A stretch of DNA of 64,000 nucleotides. It comes from Aurantiacibacter gangjinensis. GTDB lineage: Bacteria; Pseudomonadota; Alphaproteobacteria; Sphingomonadales; Sphingomonadaceae. Numbering within the stretch: position 1 is the first letter of the stretch; each line of letters opens with the position of its first letter. Shown here one piece after another: positions 7,926-18,329 of the stretch. Both the position numbers and the translations under genes were made by a program. The notes under the pieces are model-generated. The model did not search any database and was not told where the DNA came from. It saw nothing but the letters and a program-made list of their open reading frames with translations. The stretch is taken from contig NZ_CP018097.1 of the NCBI RefSeq assembly GCF_001886695.1, positions 2,251,001 through 2,315,000 of the forward strand. The letters are read 5' to 3'.

Positions 7926-9317
7926 TCAGAAGGCATAGCGGGTCGAAAGCTGGACCTTTTGCAAATTGCCGGACCGGCCATCCTCCAGCATGCGCTCGGC
8001 ATACATGTATTCGAGGCCGACATCGAAGCGCGTTGCAGGAGACCAGACGAGATTGACGAAGGCATTCCAGCTTTCATCCGTTACCTGGTCGCTCGTCAGC
8101 AGCACGGGATTGTCCGCGCGGAAATAGCTGGCTGCGATCGTCGAGCGCAGATCGTCCGACCACCAATGGCGGAAGGCGGCAAAGCCCGAATAGGTGAAGA
8201 TCGGGTCCAGATCGCCCGCGGCATCGATAGCGGTATCGTTCACGATATTGAGCCCGATATACCGACCAAGGCCATCGCCAGCCGTCGCCATGAAGCGCAG
8301 ATCATCGCGCTCGCCGACATTGATACGGCCGGACAGGCTGAGGCCATAGCCGAGCGCTGTATCGTCGGTGAGGCCGAAATCGTCCTCGTCCACATGCAGA
8401 GCGCGCACGATGCCGGCGAGGCTGACCGAGCCCCAATCGCCGCCCTGATTATAGCGCGCCACGATGTCCGGCATGGTGTCGTCGCCGGGCAGCACACGTC
8501 CACCTGTCGGCGTGGTAATAGTGGTCTCCGGTTGTTCGGCGGCGATCTGGAAATTGCCGCTGGTGTAGCGGATCATCGGCTGGCGATCAAAGACAGTGCC
8601 GGGGGTCGTGCCGATGAAGTCCATCGATTCCGGCAGCGCGCCGACATTCTGGAACGTCGACCAGGTCTGACCGAACAGCCAGTCGCCATAAACGAGGTAG
8701 GCCTGGCGCAGTCGCGGCTCGTAGCTGTTGGAAATGCGTTCGTCGCCGCCGGGCGTCACCATGAAGTCGATCTCGACATGCGAGCGCAGCGGCGTGCCAT
8801 TGCCGAGATCGGTGGAGGTATCGAGATAGACACGCGTCTGCCGCGCGGAGAAATCGGTATCCCAGCCCGACGCCTCCCCGCCGATAGGGATCGTGCTGGG
8901 GATCAGGAAATCGCGGGTAATCGCGCCATCCGGCAGTTGCCCGCCGCTTGTGCGCAGCGTCAGCGCGTCCAGCTTCACATATCCGCCTAGCGTAAAACGG
9001 GTATTCCCGACGGAGAAGCCATCCTGCTCCTGCGCCTCGGCGACATTGCCGACCTGGGCGGCAAGCTGCTCCTGCTCATCGCGCATCGCCGTGGTCTGCG
9101 CCATCACCATCTCGGTGGTCGCGGCGATCTCGGCCTGCTGTTCGGTGTTCATCGTGTCCTGCTGGTCGAGCCGCTCGATCAGCGCGCCGACCAACGCCTC
9201 CAGCCGGTCCAGCCTTTCATCGACGCTGGCGTCCTGGGCGTGCGCTGGCACAGCCACCAGGCACGTGGCGGCGAGTAGCGAGGCACGGACGGATTTGCGG
9301 ATGATATTGGATGTCAT
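7926..9317 (-). CDS. DcaP-like trimeric outer-membrane porin
   Basis: A signal peptide ends in PAHAQ (about residues 25-29). A coiled-coil-like stretch rich in Gln and Glu follows (about 32-90), then a beta-barrel with alternating hydrophobic residues and a terminal aromatic residue (RYAF). DcaP-family porins carry such an N-terminal coiled coil and take up small carboxylates. The start at 9317 is preceded by GGAGGGAGAG. Its place between the glyoxylate-bypass and acetyl-CoA synthetase genes suggests organic-acid uptake; the substrate is not proven. Confidence 0.82.
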   Translation of the reverse strand: MTSNIIRKSVRASLLAATCLVAVPAHAQDASVDERLDRLEALVGALIERLDQQDTMNTEQQAEIAATTEMVMAQTTAMRDEQEQLAAQVGNVAEAQEQDGFSVGNTRFTLGGYVKLDALTLRTSGGQLPDGAITRDFLIPSTIPIGGEASGWDTDFSARQTRVYLDTSTDLGNGTPLRSHVEIDFMVTPGGDERISNSYEPRLRQAYLVYGDWLFGQTWSTFQNVGALPESMDFIGTTPGTVFDRQPMIRYTSGNFQIAAEQPETTITTPTGGRVLPGDDTMPDIVARYNQGGDWGSVSLAGIVRALHVDEDDFGLTDDTALGYGLSLSGRINVGERDDLRFMATAGDGLGRYIGLNIVNDTAIDAAGDLDPIFTYSGFAAFRHWWSDDLRSTIAASYFRADNPVLLTSDQVTDESWNAFVNLVWSPATRFDVGLEYMYAERMLEDGRSGNLQKVQLSTRYAF

Positions 9318-9457
9318 GATCTCTCCCTCCAATTATTATCGAGGCAGAGTGCGCCGCATATCGCACGGGCGACAGTTAGCGCTTGGTATTACGACCTTTG
9401 TCTGAAAGCATGGCATGTGCGGATCGGCTACGTCGGCCACAAATGGGAGAACCAGCT

Positions 9458-11386
9458 ATGTCAGACACCGTCCAGCGGCCCGCTGCCCCCAGCACCGCCA
9501 ATTGCACACCCGAGCAGTATGACGCGCTTTACGAACGGTCCGTGCAGGATCCCGATGGCTTCTGGCTGGAGCAGGCGAAAGAGCGGCTGGACTGGTACAC
9601 CGCGCCGACCAAGGGCGCCGAATGGTCCTACGATCCGGTGGACATCAAGTGGTTCTCCGATGGCACGCTGAACATCTGCTACAATGCCGTAGATCGCCAT
9701 CTGGACACCCATGGCGATCAGATCGCGCTGATCTTCGAGCCCGACAGTCCGGATGCCCCCGGCCGCTCCCTCACTTATCGCCAGCTACATAAAGAGGTGA
9801 CGCGCGTTGCCAATGCCTTGAAAGCGATGGGCGTTCGCAAGGGCGATCGGGTCACCTTGTACATGCCGATGATCGTTGAAGGCGCGCTGACGATGCTCGC
9901 CTGTGCTCGCATCGGCGCCATCCATTCGGTCGTATTCGGCGGCTTTTCTCCTGAGGCGCTGGCGGGCCGCATCATGGCATGCGAGAGCCGCTTTGTCGTC
10001 TGTGCCGACCAGGGGCTGCGCGGCAGCAAGACAGTGCCGCTCAAGGCCAACGTCGATGCAGCACTGGCCATGCAAGGCGTCAGCGTGGACGGCGTCCTGG
10101 TCTTCGATCACACTGGCGGCGAAATCGAGATGGTCGATGGCCGCGATCACTGGTTCGCGGACTTTGCGAGCGACGATGAGTGCCCATGCGAAGAAATGAA
10201 TGCGGAAGACCCGCTTTTCATCCTTTACACGTCCGGCTCCACCGGAACGCCGAAGGGCGTGCTGCACACCACGGGCGGCTATGCGCTGTGGGCGGCGACG
10301 ACATTCCATTACACCTTTGATTACCAGCCGGGCGACATCTTCTGGTGCAGCGCGGATATCGGCTGGGTGACGGGGCACACCTATGTCACCTACGGCCCGC
10401 TTATCAATGCGGGCACCAGCCTCATCTTCGAAGGCGTGCCGAACTATCCCGACCACGGGCGTTTCTGGGACGTGATCGACAAGCACAAGGTCAATCTGTT
10501 CTACACCGCCCCCACCGCCATCCGCGCCCTGATGCGCGAGGGCGATAGCTTCGTGACGAGCCGCAACCTCTCGAGCCTGCGTGTGCTGGGCACCGTCGGC
10601 GAACCGATCAATCCCGAAGCATGGCGCTGGTATTACGAGGTGGTCGGCAAGAAGAATTGCCCCATTGTCGACACCTGGTGGCAGACCGAAACGGGCGGCC
10701 ACATGATTACCACCCTGCCCTACGCGCACGACATGAAGCCCGGCAGCGCGGGCAAACCCTTCTTCGGTATCCAGCCCCTGCTGGTCGACAATGATGGCAA
10801 CACGCTGGAGGGGGCGACCGAAGGCAATCTGTGCATCACGCATAGCTGGCCAGGCCAGGCCCGCACGGTCTACGGCGATCATGACCGCTTCGAGCAAGCC
10901 TATTTCAGCACCTATCCGGGCCGATACTTTACGGGTGACGGATGCCGCCGCGACGAGGATGGCTATTACTGGATTACCGGCCGGGTGGACGATGTGATCA
11001 ACGTGTCCGGGCACCGCATGGGCACCGCCGAGGTCGAGAGCGCGCTGGTACTGCACCCGAAAGTCGCAGAAGCAGCAGTGGTCGGCTATCCGCACGACAT
11101 CAAGGGACAGGGCATTTACTGCTACGTCACCCTGAATGCGGGCGAGGAAGGTTCGGACGAACTCTACTCCGAATTGCGCCAGCACGTGCGCAAAGAGATC
11201 GGGCCGATCGCGACTCCCGATCACCTGCAATTCACCGACGGCCTGCCCAAGACACGCTCCGGCAAGATCATGCGCCGCATCCTGCGCAAGATCGCGGAGA
11301 ACGATTACGGCTCGCTGGGCGATACGTCGACGCTGGCCGATCCATCGCTGGTGGACCGGCTAATCGAAGGCAGGCAGAACCGCTGA
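9458..11386 (+). CDS. acsA: Acetyl-CoA synthetase (AMP-forming)
   Basis: Activates acetate to acetyl-CoA through acetyl-adenylate. The 642-residue length is typical. The adenylation motif [12 protein letters not shown] is present, as are the TWWQTETG segment and the C-terminal [11 protein letters not shown] segment, whose lysine is the known acetylation switch in this family. The chosen ATG at 9458 follows GGGAG. The gene is followed after four bases by a response regulator that probably controls it. Confidence 0.97.
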   Translation: MSDTVQRPAAPSTANCTPEQYDALYERSVQDPDGFWLEQAKERLDWYTAPTKGAEWSYDPVDIKWFSDGTLNICYNAVDRHLDTHGDQIALIFEPDSPDAPGRSLTYRQLHKEVTRVANALKAMGVRKGDRVTLYMPMIVEGALTMLACARIGAIHSVVFGGFSPEALAGRIMACESRFVVCADQGLRGSKTVPLKANVDAALAMQGVSVDGVLVFDHTGGEIEMVDGRDHWFADFASDDECPCEEMNAEDPLFILYTSGSTGTPKGVLHTTGGYALWAATTFHYTFDYQPGDIFWCSADIGWVTGHTYVTYGPLINAGTSLIFEGVPNYPDHGRFWDVIDKHKVNLFYTAPTAIRALMREGDSFVTSRNLSSLRVLGTVGEPINPEAWRWYYEVVGKKNCPIVDTWWQTETGGHMITTLPYAHDMKPGSAGKPFFGIQPLLVDNDGNTLEGATEGNLCITHSWPGQARTVYGDHDRFEQAYFSTYPGRYFTGDGCRRDEDGYYWITGRVDDVINVSGHRMGTAEVESALVLHPKVAEAAVVGYPHDIKGQGIYCYVTLNAGEEGSDELYSELRQHVRKEIGPIATPDHLQFTDGLPKTRSGKIMRRILRKIAENDYGSLGDTSTLADPSLVDRLIEGRQNR

Positions 11387-11390
11387 CAGC

Positions 11391-12026
11391 ATGGCCGAAC
11401 GGATCATCATCGCCGATGACCACCCGCTCTTCCGCACGGCGCTGAGCCATGCGGTCGGCAAGGTCTGGCCCGATGCCGACATCGTCGAGACCGGCTCTGC
11501 CGCCGCCGCGCGGGAGCAGCTGGCCGACAACGCCGACGCCTTGCTCCTCGATCTGCACATGGAAGATTCAAACGGCCTGACCGTGCTGATGGACCTGCGG
11601 CAGGAGCACCCCGCCCTTCCCATCGTCATCGTATCGGCGAGCGAAGAGCCGCGTGTTTACGCCGCCGCCAGCCAGCTGGGTGCAGCAGCCTTCATCCCGA
11701 AATCGTCCTCGCTCGACGAGATGCGCAGCGCATTGTCCGCCGTTCGCGACGGTGAAAACTGGTTTCCCCAAATGGACGAGGCCGCCGATGGCGACTTGCA
11801 GCGCATTGCCAACCTCACGCCGGCACAGCGCCGCATCCTCGGCCAGATCCGCGAAGGCCTGCTCAACAAGCAGATCGCCTACGAACTGGATATCAGCGAG
11901 GCGACGGTGAAGGCGCACATTACGGCGATCTTCCGCAAGCTAGGTGTCGTCAGCCGCACGCAGGCAGCCATGTTGGCGACCAAGCTGGACGTCGATCAGC
12001 CTTCCGCCGACATCTCCCCGAACTGA
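11391..12026 (+). CDS. NarL/LuxR-family response regulator, CrbR-like
   Basis: A receiver domain with acidic pair D9-D10 and phospho-acceptor D54 is followed by a GerE/LuxR helix-turn-helix near the C-terminus (LTPAQRRIL...VKAHI). It lies four bases after acsA and is convergent with the CrbS-like kinase, their 3' ends overlapping by 31 bases. In Vibrio and Pseudomonas the CrbS/CrbR pair switches on acs, so this is the likely partner. The pairing is inferred from gene order and domain type. Confidence 0.88.
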   Translation: MAERIIIADDHPLFRTALSHAVGKVWPDADIVETGSAAAAREQLADNADALLLDLHMEDSNGLTVLMDLRQEHPALPIVIVSASEEPRVYAAASQLGAAAFIPKSSSLDEMRSALSAVRDGENWFPQMDEAADGDLQRIANLTPAQRRILGQIREGLLNKQIAYELDISEATVKAHITAIFRKLGVVSRTQAAMLATKLDVDQPSADISPN

Positions 12027-15000
12027 TCCGCCCTGCCCGCTGCGCTGCGGGCGATAGCGTCGGCCAGCAAGGCACGGAGCGCGGCCGGCGGCGTGGGCTT
12101 CAGCAGTCGGCGGGCATCGACACCCGCTGCAGCACGCGCTGTTTCGTCCCCCGCTTCCGCCGTGACCATGATGACGGGCGGCTCGTCGTCCCAGGCCGCG
12201 CATAGCGTGCGATAGGCTTCGTCGCCGCGCTCGTCGTCGTCGAGCCGGAAGTCGACGATAACAATGTCGGGCGGATTCGGCATTTTCGCCAGGGCATCTT
12301 CGGCACTGGTGGCGCGTGTGACCTTCAGCCCCCATTTGCCGAGCAGCGCCGACCCGGCAGCCAATGCCGCCTCGTCATTGTCGACAATGAGAACCCGCGC
12401 ATTACCGAGGCCGGATGGCGTCACTTTGGCCCCACTGGCGCTGCTCTCCGCCTCGCCCCAATGCGTGACGGGAAGCGTGAGCGCAAAGACGCTGCCGCGC
12501 CCCGGCTCCGATGAAAGACTTACAGGGGCATCGAGCAGGCGTGCAATGCGCTGCACGATGGCAAGCCCCAGCCCCAGCCCCTCACGATGTGTGGAGGCGC
12601 GCTGGAATTCGTCAAAAATTCGGGTTTGATCTGCATCGTCGATACCCGGCCCGGTATCGGCAACGCAGATCGCAATGTCGTCGCCGCGCCGCTTCACGCC
12701 AAGCAGCACCGCGCCTGTTTCTGTGTAGCGCAGCGCATTGCTGGTAAGATTGCGCAATATGCTCAGCAACAAGGCGCGGTCGGTTGTGACCCAGGCCGAG
12801 GTTTCGACGCAGCGCAGTTCCACACCCGTCGCTTCGGCTTGCACGGCAAATTCACGGCGGACTTCCTCGAGCATCTGCGACACGGTCACAGGCGCGAGCT
12901 TGGGCTGGATGCCCCCGCCATCGAGCTTTGAAATATCCAACAAGGTGCGAATCAGCTGGTCCGCCGACGCGATCGAGCCGTCCAGATCGCGCACCAGTTT
13001 CTCCAGCGGCGCTTCGCCCGCCACTTCCTCGCCCAGTGCCGAGGCGAACAGGCGCGCGGCGTTGAGCGGCTGGATGAGGTCATGGCTGGCAGCAGCGAGG
13101 AAGCGAGTCTTGGACTGGGTCGCCTTGCGCAAGGCTTCGTTCGCATCGCTCAGCTGCGCCGTGCGTTCGCGCACCTTATCTTCCAACGCCTGCTCGGCGC
13201 GCCTGTCCGCCGTTACATCGGTATAGGAGGTAACATAGCCGCCGCCCGGCGCGGCATTGCCGAGGATACGCATGATGCGCCCATCGGCCTGTGTGCGCTC
13301 CATCGAATGGCGGCGCCCTTCGCGCATATGCTCCAGCCGCCGTGCAACCTGTTGCTCTATCTCGGCCGTCGGAAGACCGCTTTCGGCGAGATTGTAACGG
13401 ATAAGCTGCGCAATCGGCGTGCCCACCACAACCATGTCATCGGGCAGGTTGAACATCTCCTGATAGCGGCTGTTCCACGCAACGAGATTCATGCCGGAAT
13501 CCACCAGCGCCACGCCTTGGTCGATGTTTTCGATGGCAATCTGGAGCAGGTCGGCACTGAAGGAGAGACGCCTGCTCGTCTCATCGAACATCGCCACGAC
13601 CTCGGCGAAGGGCACCTGATCGCCCTGCGCCCAACTCGTGACCAGCATGCGCGCGGAGGATGTGCCGACAACGCCGGCTACGATCCGCTCGGTCATGTCG
13701 ATCAATTGCAGATCGGCCGGATCGGTATCGCGATAAAGGTTCGGCGCAGCTGCGATGGCAGCATCGGCGCGCGCCTTGCCGACGAATTGCGACAGCAACA
13801 GTCGGATGTCGGCGACGCGCTTGCTGGTCGCTTGCACAGCCACGGCAGCTGCGCCGGGCACTCCGGCAAAGGCGGCTGCCTGCGCCGCGTCCACCAGCGA
13901 AGGCCGGGCCAGCAACGAACCCGCCCAATATACGGCGACATTGATGGCAAGGCTGAGGATAACGCCCGAGACAAACGCATCCGCATGCACTGCCAACAGC
14001 GGCTCCACAGCGAAGGCAGTCGGCACGATCAGCAGCAGGATCCAGCTGGCAAAGCCGGCCAGCAGTCCGGCGATCATGCCCTGCCTGTTGCCGCTGCGAC
14101 CGAGCACGCCAAACACCAGCCCGGGCGCGAACTGTGCAGAGGCAGCGAATGCCAGCGTGCCAAGGCGAGCCAAGCTCGCCGCAGATCCGAAGCCCAGATA
14201 GAACAGGTAAGCCAGCACGAGCAGCGAGGCGATGACGATGCGCCGGATGGCCAGCAATTGCCGCGCAAGCTGGCCCCGCTCTCCATCCCCGCGCAATACG
14301 GACCGGAATGCTACCGGCGCCACGAGGTCGTTCGTTATCATCGTCGACAAGGCGACACTGGCGACCACGATCATCCCGATCGACGCCGAGAGGCCACCGA
14401 TAAATGCGAGGATGGCCAGCCACGGATTTCCGGTCGCCAGCGGCAACTCCAGCACAATCGTATCCGGATTGGTGCCTGCAGGCAGCGCCGCCGGGCCGAC
14501 CATGGCAATCGGCACGATGATCGCCGCGATCAGCGCAAGATAGGCCGGGAAGACCCAGCGCCGCGCTCCGCCGAAACTGTCGCCGCGTGCCTCGACGAAT
14601 GTCATGTGGAACTGGCGCGGCAGACACAGGACCGCGCAGGCGGAAATCAGGGTCAGCACCCAGAATCGAGCATCGATCTGGCTGCGGTCGAAAGGATTTT
14701 GCACCGCGCCCACGTCGCTGTTCGACCAGACGATCAGGGCCAGCGCTGCAATCGCCGCAAGTGCGACCAGCTTGACGATGGATTCTAAGGCGATGGTGAA
14801 AACCAGTCCGGCGTTCTCGCCCGGATGATCCGCCCGGCGCGATCCGAAGAGGATGGCGAACAACGCCATCACAACTGTGACGATCAGCACCAGCTCATCC
14901 AGCGCCAGCGCCGTGGCCAGCCCGGTGTCGAGCGCCATCAGCGAATTGCCGACCGACTGCAATTGCAGCGCCATGTAAGGCAGCGCGCCGAGGGTGGCGA

Positions 15001-15367
15001 TCACGGTGACCAACGCCGCGACCGTGCCGCTTTTGCCATAGCGGGCCGAAAGAATGTCGGCGATGGATGTCGAATGCTGCGCCTTCGCGTGCGCCAGGAT
15101 GCGCCGGATCAGTCCATGCCCGAAGGTGAAGACGAGGATCGGCCCAAGGAAAATCGGCAGGAATTCCAGCCCCGCCGTCGCGGCGGTGCCGACACCGCCG
15201 AAAAAGGTCCAGCTGGTGCAGTAGACGGCGAGCGACAGGCCGTAGACCCAGCCGGAAGCCGAGTGCTTGTCTTTTCCGGCAAGGTGCGCGCGATCCTGCC
15301 GCGCCGCAATCCAGAACAGGAACCCCAGATAGGCACCTGCCAGCAAAACTGCCGACACGAACACCAT
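11996..15367 (-). CDS. Transporter-like hybrid histidine kinase (SSS-STAC-PAS-HisKA-REC), CrbS-like
   Basis: The 1123-residue protein starts with a sodium/solute-symporter-like membrane domain of about 12-13 segments (residues 1-500). A STAC-type linker follows (about 515-580), then a PAS domain (about 600-720), a HisKA domain with AASHDLIQP and an ATPase domain with GLGLGLAIV. It ends in a receiver domain with the IVDFRLDD phospho-site. This layout is that of CrbS, which senses acetate-related signals and controls acs through CrbR. ATG 15367 is preceded by GGGAGAG. It is downstream of actP in the same direction. Confidence 0.92.
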   Translation of the reverse strand: MVFVSAVLLAGAYLGFLFWIAARQDRAHLAGKDKHSASGWVYGLSLAVYCTSWTFFGGVGTAATAGLEFLPIFLGPILVFTFGHGLIRRILAHAKAQHSTSIADILSARYGKSGTVAALVTVIATLGALPYMALQLQSVGNSLMALDTGLATALALDELVLIVTVVMALFAILFGSRRADHPGENAGLVFTIALESIVKLVALAAIAALALIVWSNSDVGAVQNPFDRSQIDARFWVLTLISACAVLCLPRQFHMTFVEARGDSFGGARRWVFPAYLALIAAIIVPIAMVGPAALPAGTNPDTIVLELPLATGNPWLAILAFIGGLSASIGMIVVASVALSTMITNDLVAPVAFRSVLRGDGERGQLARQLLAIRRIVIASLLVLAYLFYLGFGSAASLARLGTLAFAASAQFAPGLVFGVLGRSGNRQGMIAGLLAGFASWILLLIVPTAFAVEPLLAVHADAFVSGVILSLAINVAVYWAGSLLARPSLVDAAQAAAFAGVPGAAAVAVQATSKRVADIRLLLSQFVGKARADAAIAAAPNLYRDTDPADLQLIDMTERIVAGVVGTSSARMLVTSWAQGDQVPFAEVVAMFDETSRRLSFSADLLQIAIENIDQGVALVDSGMNLVAWNSRYQEMFNLPDDMVVVGTPIAQLIRYNLAESGLPTAEIEQQVARRLEHMREGRRHSMERTQADGRIMRILGNAAPGGGYVTSYTDVTADRRAEQALEDKVRERTAQLSDANEALRKATQSKTRFLAAASHDLIQPLNAARLFASALGEEVAGEAPLEKLVRDLDGSIASADQLIRTLLDISKLDGGGIQPKLAPVTVSQMLEEVRREFAVQAEATGVELRCVETSAWVTTDRALLLSILRNLTSNALRYTETGAVLLGVKRRGDDIAICVADTGPGIDDADQTRIFDEFQRASTHREGLGLGLAIVQRIARLLDAPVSLSSEPGRGSVFALTLPVTHWGEAESSASGAKVTPSGLGNARVLIVDNDEAALAAGSALLGKWGLKVTRATSAEDALAKMPNPPDIVIVDFRLDDDERGDEAYRTLCAAWDDEPPVIMVTAEAGDETARAAAGVDARRLLKPTPPAALRALLADAIARSAAGRADQFGEMSAEG

Positions 15368-15420
15368 TGTCAAACTCTCCCTTCATCAGGCTAGCCGATG
15401 GCCCGAGAGATGCAAGCAGA

Positions 15421-15450
15421 GCGGGGGCGATGCTTGCGCACCGCCCCCGC
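15421..15450. terminator. GC-rich hairpin between actP and the CrbS-like gene
   Basis: GCGGGGGCG pairs perfectly with CGCCCCCGC over nine base pairs with a 12-base loop. It sits between the actP stop and the kinase start on the minus strand. No T-run follows on either strand, so it may be an attenuator or an mRNA-stabilising hairpin rather than a strong terminator. Confidence 0.45.
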
Positions 15451-15475
15451 CCTTCATTGCCGGTATTCGCCCAGC

Positions 15476-17251
15476 TTAGTGTGCGTGGGCATCCCCCGCA
15501 CCGCGCGGCACGCGGATTGAGTCCACCAGCTTGCGCACTTCCACCGGCGGGCTGGCCGTCACCTTCGATACCGCGATGGCGATAGCGAAGTTGATGAGCA
15601 TCCCGATCACACCGATACCTTCGGGCGAGATGCCCAGCAGCCAGTTCTCGGCCACATTGGCCTCCGGGTTCGCCAGCTTGAAGTAGAAGATATAGATGAA
15701 GGTGAATGCGAGGCCCGAAACCATGCCTGCGATGGCCCCTTCCTTGTTCATGGACTTCGAGAAAATGCCCATGAAGATGGCCGGGAACAGGCTGGCTGCG
15801 GCAAGCCCGAAGGCAAAGGCCACCACCTGCGCCACCCATCCTGGCGGATAGATGCCGAGATAGCCTGCCACGAAGATCGCCGCCGTGGCTGCAAGCCTTG
15901 CCGCCAATAGCTCTCCCTTCTCCGAAATATTCGGACGGAAGGTGGACTTCAGCAAGTCATGGCTGACCGAGCTGGATATCACCAGCAACAGGCCCGCCGC
16001 GGTCGACAGGGCCGCCGCAAGGCCGCCTGCCGCCACGAGCGCGATCACCCAGCCTGGCAGATTGGCAATCTCCGGATTGGCCAGCACCATGATGTCGCGG
16101 TCGACATAGACCTCGTTCTCGCTGGCCATGTCGGGCTCGTTATCGACCGCACGCTGACCCGCAGCGGCACTCGTTTCGGCATAGACCGGCGCACCGATGA
16201 TGGCATTGCCGTCGCGGTACTGCATCACGCCATCCTCGTTCTTGTCGTAGAAAGCGATCAGGTCGTTCGCCTCCCAGTTCTTGAACCAGTCGGGCGCATC
16301 GGCATAGGTCTGCTCGTTCACCGTATCGACGAAGTTGAGACGGGCGAACGCACCCACAGCCGGGGCCGTGGTGTACAGCAAGGCGATGAAGACCAGCGCC
16401 CAGCCTGCCGATTTGCGCGCGTCCGATGCCTTGGGCACCGTGAAGAAGCGCACGATCACGTGCGGCAAGCCTGCCGTACCGACCATCAGCGCCATGGTGA
16501 TGCAGAACACATCGATCATGGATTTGCTGCCATCGGTATATGGTCCGAATCCTAAGTCGACGAGCACCCTGTCCAGCGTCTCCAGCACATACATGCCGGA
16601 CCCGTCATTCACCGTCGAGCCAAGGCCCAACTGCGGAATGGGGTTGCCGGTCACCAGATAGCTGATGAAAAAAGCCGGAACCATGTAGGCGAAGATCAGC
16701 ACGCAGTATTGCGCCACCTGGGTGTAGGTGATGCCTTTCATGCCGCCCAGCACCGCATAAATGAACACGATGCCCATGCCGATGATGACGCCCCAGAAAA
16801 TGGGCACGTCGAGGAAGCGGCTGAACACGATGCCGACCCCGCGCATCTGGCCGGCGATATAGGTGAAGCTGATGAAGATCAGGCAGATCACCGCCACCAC
16901 GCGCGCGGCCTTGGAATAGTACCGCGTGCCGATGAAGTCGGGCACGGTGAACTGGCCGAACTTGCGCAGATATGGCGCAAGCAACAGCGCCAGCATCACA
17001 TAACCGCCCGTCCAGCCCATCAGGTAGACACTGCCATCATAACCGAGGAAGGCGATGAGGCCCGCCATGGAGATGAAGCTGGCCGCACTCATCCAGTCGG
17101 CCGCCGTGGCCATTCCGTTGACGACCGGGTTCACCCCGCCGCCTGCTACATAGAACTCTTTCGTGGACCCGGCACGGCTCCAGATAGCAATGCCGATATA
17201 CAGTGCAAAACTGACGCCGACGAAGAGATAGATCAGGGTTTGCGTTTCCAT
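15476..17251 (-). CDS. actP: Cation/acetate symporter (ActP, VC_2705-like subfamily)
   Basis: A sodium/solute symporter of 591 residues with about 13 membrane segments. It is expected to take up acetate or related monocarboxylates with a cation. An insertion at about residues 308-385 faces the outside or periplasm and contains an EF-hand-like loop DKNEDGVMQYRD (residues 336-347). The small DUF4212 gene ends 10 bases upstream, which is the arrangement of this subfamily. The CrbS-like kinase lies downstream, linking transport to acetate sensing. Confidence 0.92.
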   Translation of the reverse strand: METQTLIYLFVGVSFALYIGIAIWSRAGSTKEFYVAGGGVNPVVNGMATAADWMSAASFISMAGLIAFLGYDGSVYLMGWTGGYVMLALLLAPYLRKFGQFTVPDFIGTRYYSKAARVVAVICLIFISFTYIAGQMRGVGIVFSRFLDVPIFWGVIIGMGIVFIYAVLGGMKGITYTQVAQYCVLIFAYMVPAFFISYLVTGNPIPQLGLGSTVNDGSGMYVLETLDRVLVDLGFGPYTDGSKSMIDVFCITMALMVGTAGLPHVIVRFFTVPKASDARKSAGWALVFIALLYTTAPAVGAFARLNFVDTVNEQTYADAPDWFKNWEANDLIAFYDKNEDGVMQYRDGNAIIGAPVYAETSAAAGQRAVDNEPDMASENEVYVDRDIMVLANPEIANLPGWVIALVAAGGLAAALSTAAGLLLVISSSVSHDLLKSTFRPNISEKGELLAARLAATAAIFVAGYLGIYPPGWVAQVVAFAFGLAAASLFPAIFMGIFSKSMNKEGAIAGMVSGLAFTFIYIFYFKLANPEANVAENWLLGISPEGIGVIGMLINFAIAIAVSKVTASPPVEVRKLVDSIRVPRGAGDAHAH

Positions 17252-17261
17252 CGTCGCCTCC

Positions 17262-17549
17262 TCAATCGTCGAGATCGTATTTGCGCTCGATCTTCTTCAT
17301 CTTGACGACGTAGTAGAAGATCAGGGCCATGAAGATGTAGATCGAGCCTTGCTGGGCGAACCAGAAGCCGAGCGGGTATCCGCCGAGCATGAACTGGTCG
17401 AGCCAGTCGCGCAGCAGGATGCCGCAGCCGAAGGAACAGGCGAACCAGATCGCCATCAGGATCACCAGCAGGCGGATATTCTCGCGCCAATAGGCGTCCT
17501 CTGCCGCGCTCGTTTCAGCTTCCGGCGGTGGTGTGTTTTCGTTGTCCAT
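17262..17549 (-). CDS. DUF4212 protein, small partner of the ActP-type symporter
   Basis: The 95-residue protein has an acidic N-terminus and two membrane helices (LLVILMAIWFACSFGCGILL and a second around FAQQGSIYIFMALIFYYVV). Proteins of this family almost always precede an actP-type symporter, as here with 10 bases between them, and are taken to be a small subunit or assembly partner. ATG 17549 follows a strong GGGGGAGG site. Confidence 0.9.
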   Translation of the reverse strand: MDNENTPPPEAETSAAEDAYWRENIRLLVILMAIWFACSFGCGILLRDWLDQFMLGGYPLGFWFAQQGSIYIFMALIFYYVVKMKKIERKYDLDD

Positions 17550-17651
17550 GACCTCCCCCTTTTCGTCGGGTTTTATCGCGGGCACCCGCGGGCCGGGTAC
17601 CATCGTTCCGGAGGCTAGGTTGCGGGCGCATTCACCACGAGCGCGACATTA

Positions 17652-18328
17652 GTCTAATGACCCACGCGCGCGTCTTCCAAGCTGGCGAGGCGAACATCGG
17701 CGGGCAGGCGAGAGAGCTGCGCGAGGAACAGTTCCGCCGTCGCCATTGCATCGTTGAGCGCATCATGCGCATCGAATTCCGGCAGGTGGTAGCGGGAGCG
17801 ACATGCGCCCAGCCGCAGGGCATCGCCCGAAAGGTTCGGCTGCAGCCTCTGCTCCAGCGCCATCGTACAGATAGCGCGCACCGGAAGGTCGACATTCCAG
17901 ATGGCACTAGCGGCGCGTTTGAGCGCCGCCTTCTCGATCGCCGCGCCGTGCGCAACCACAATCTTGCCGCCGCAGTCTTTGAGCATTTGGGACATCACTT
18001 CCTTCAGGTCACCGCCCTGCCGCGCCCGCCCCTCTCCGATGCCGTGAACGGCGACCGCTTTATCGCTAAGCTGATGATCGCTGAAGACATCGCAGCGCCG
18101 GGCTGTGCCCAAGCGGATGGCATGGGGATCAAGTGAAATCCAGCCTGCCTGCAGGATGTGCGCATCGCTCTCCAGTCCATCCAATTCGAAATCGAGCGCG
18201 AGAAACTGCGCATTTTTCGCAGGGCTCGACCGCTCGGGCCAATCGGCCTGCGCGAATGCACGCAGTGCCGGATCATCGTGCTGCGCCAGCCTCGCCCGGC
18301 GGCGGCGATCCAGCCAGCCGCGCAGCAT
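17652..18328 (-). CDS. DEDDh-type 3'-5' exonuclease (DNA polymerase III epsilon-like)
   Basis: The protein has the exonuclease motifs DFE (Exo I, about residues 47-49), HGIGE (Exo II region) and HDALNDA (Exo III, with the DEDDh histidine). It probably degrades single-stranded nucleic acid 3'-5'. I chose ATG 18328, one base after the stop of the upstream DUF294 gene, which suggests coupling. Homologues of this pair commonly accompany actP genes, but the physiological link is unclear. The stop codon occupies the three bases ending near 17654. Confidence 0.82.
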
Positions 18329-18329
18329 A

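Noticed and set aside
15368-15373. A TTG start two codons before the ATG of the CrbS-like kinase
   Set aside because: The ATG at 15367 has the better-spaced GGGAGAG site.
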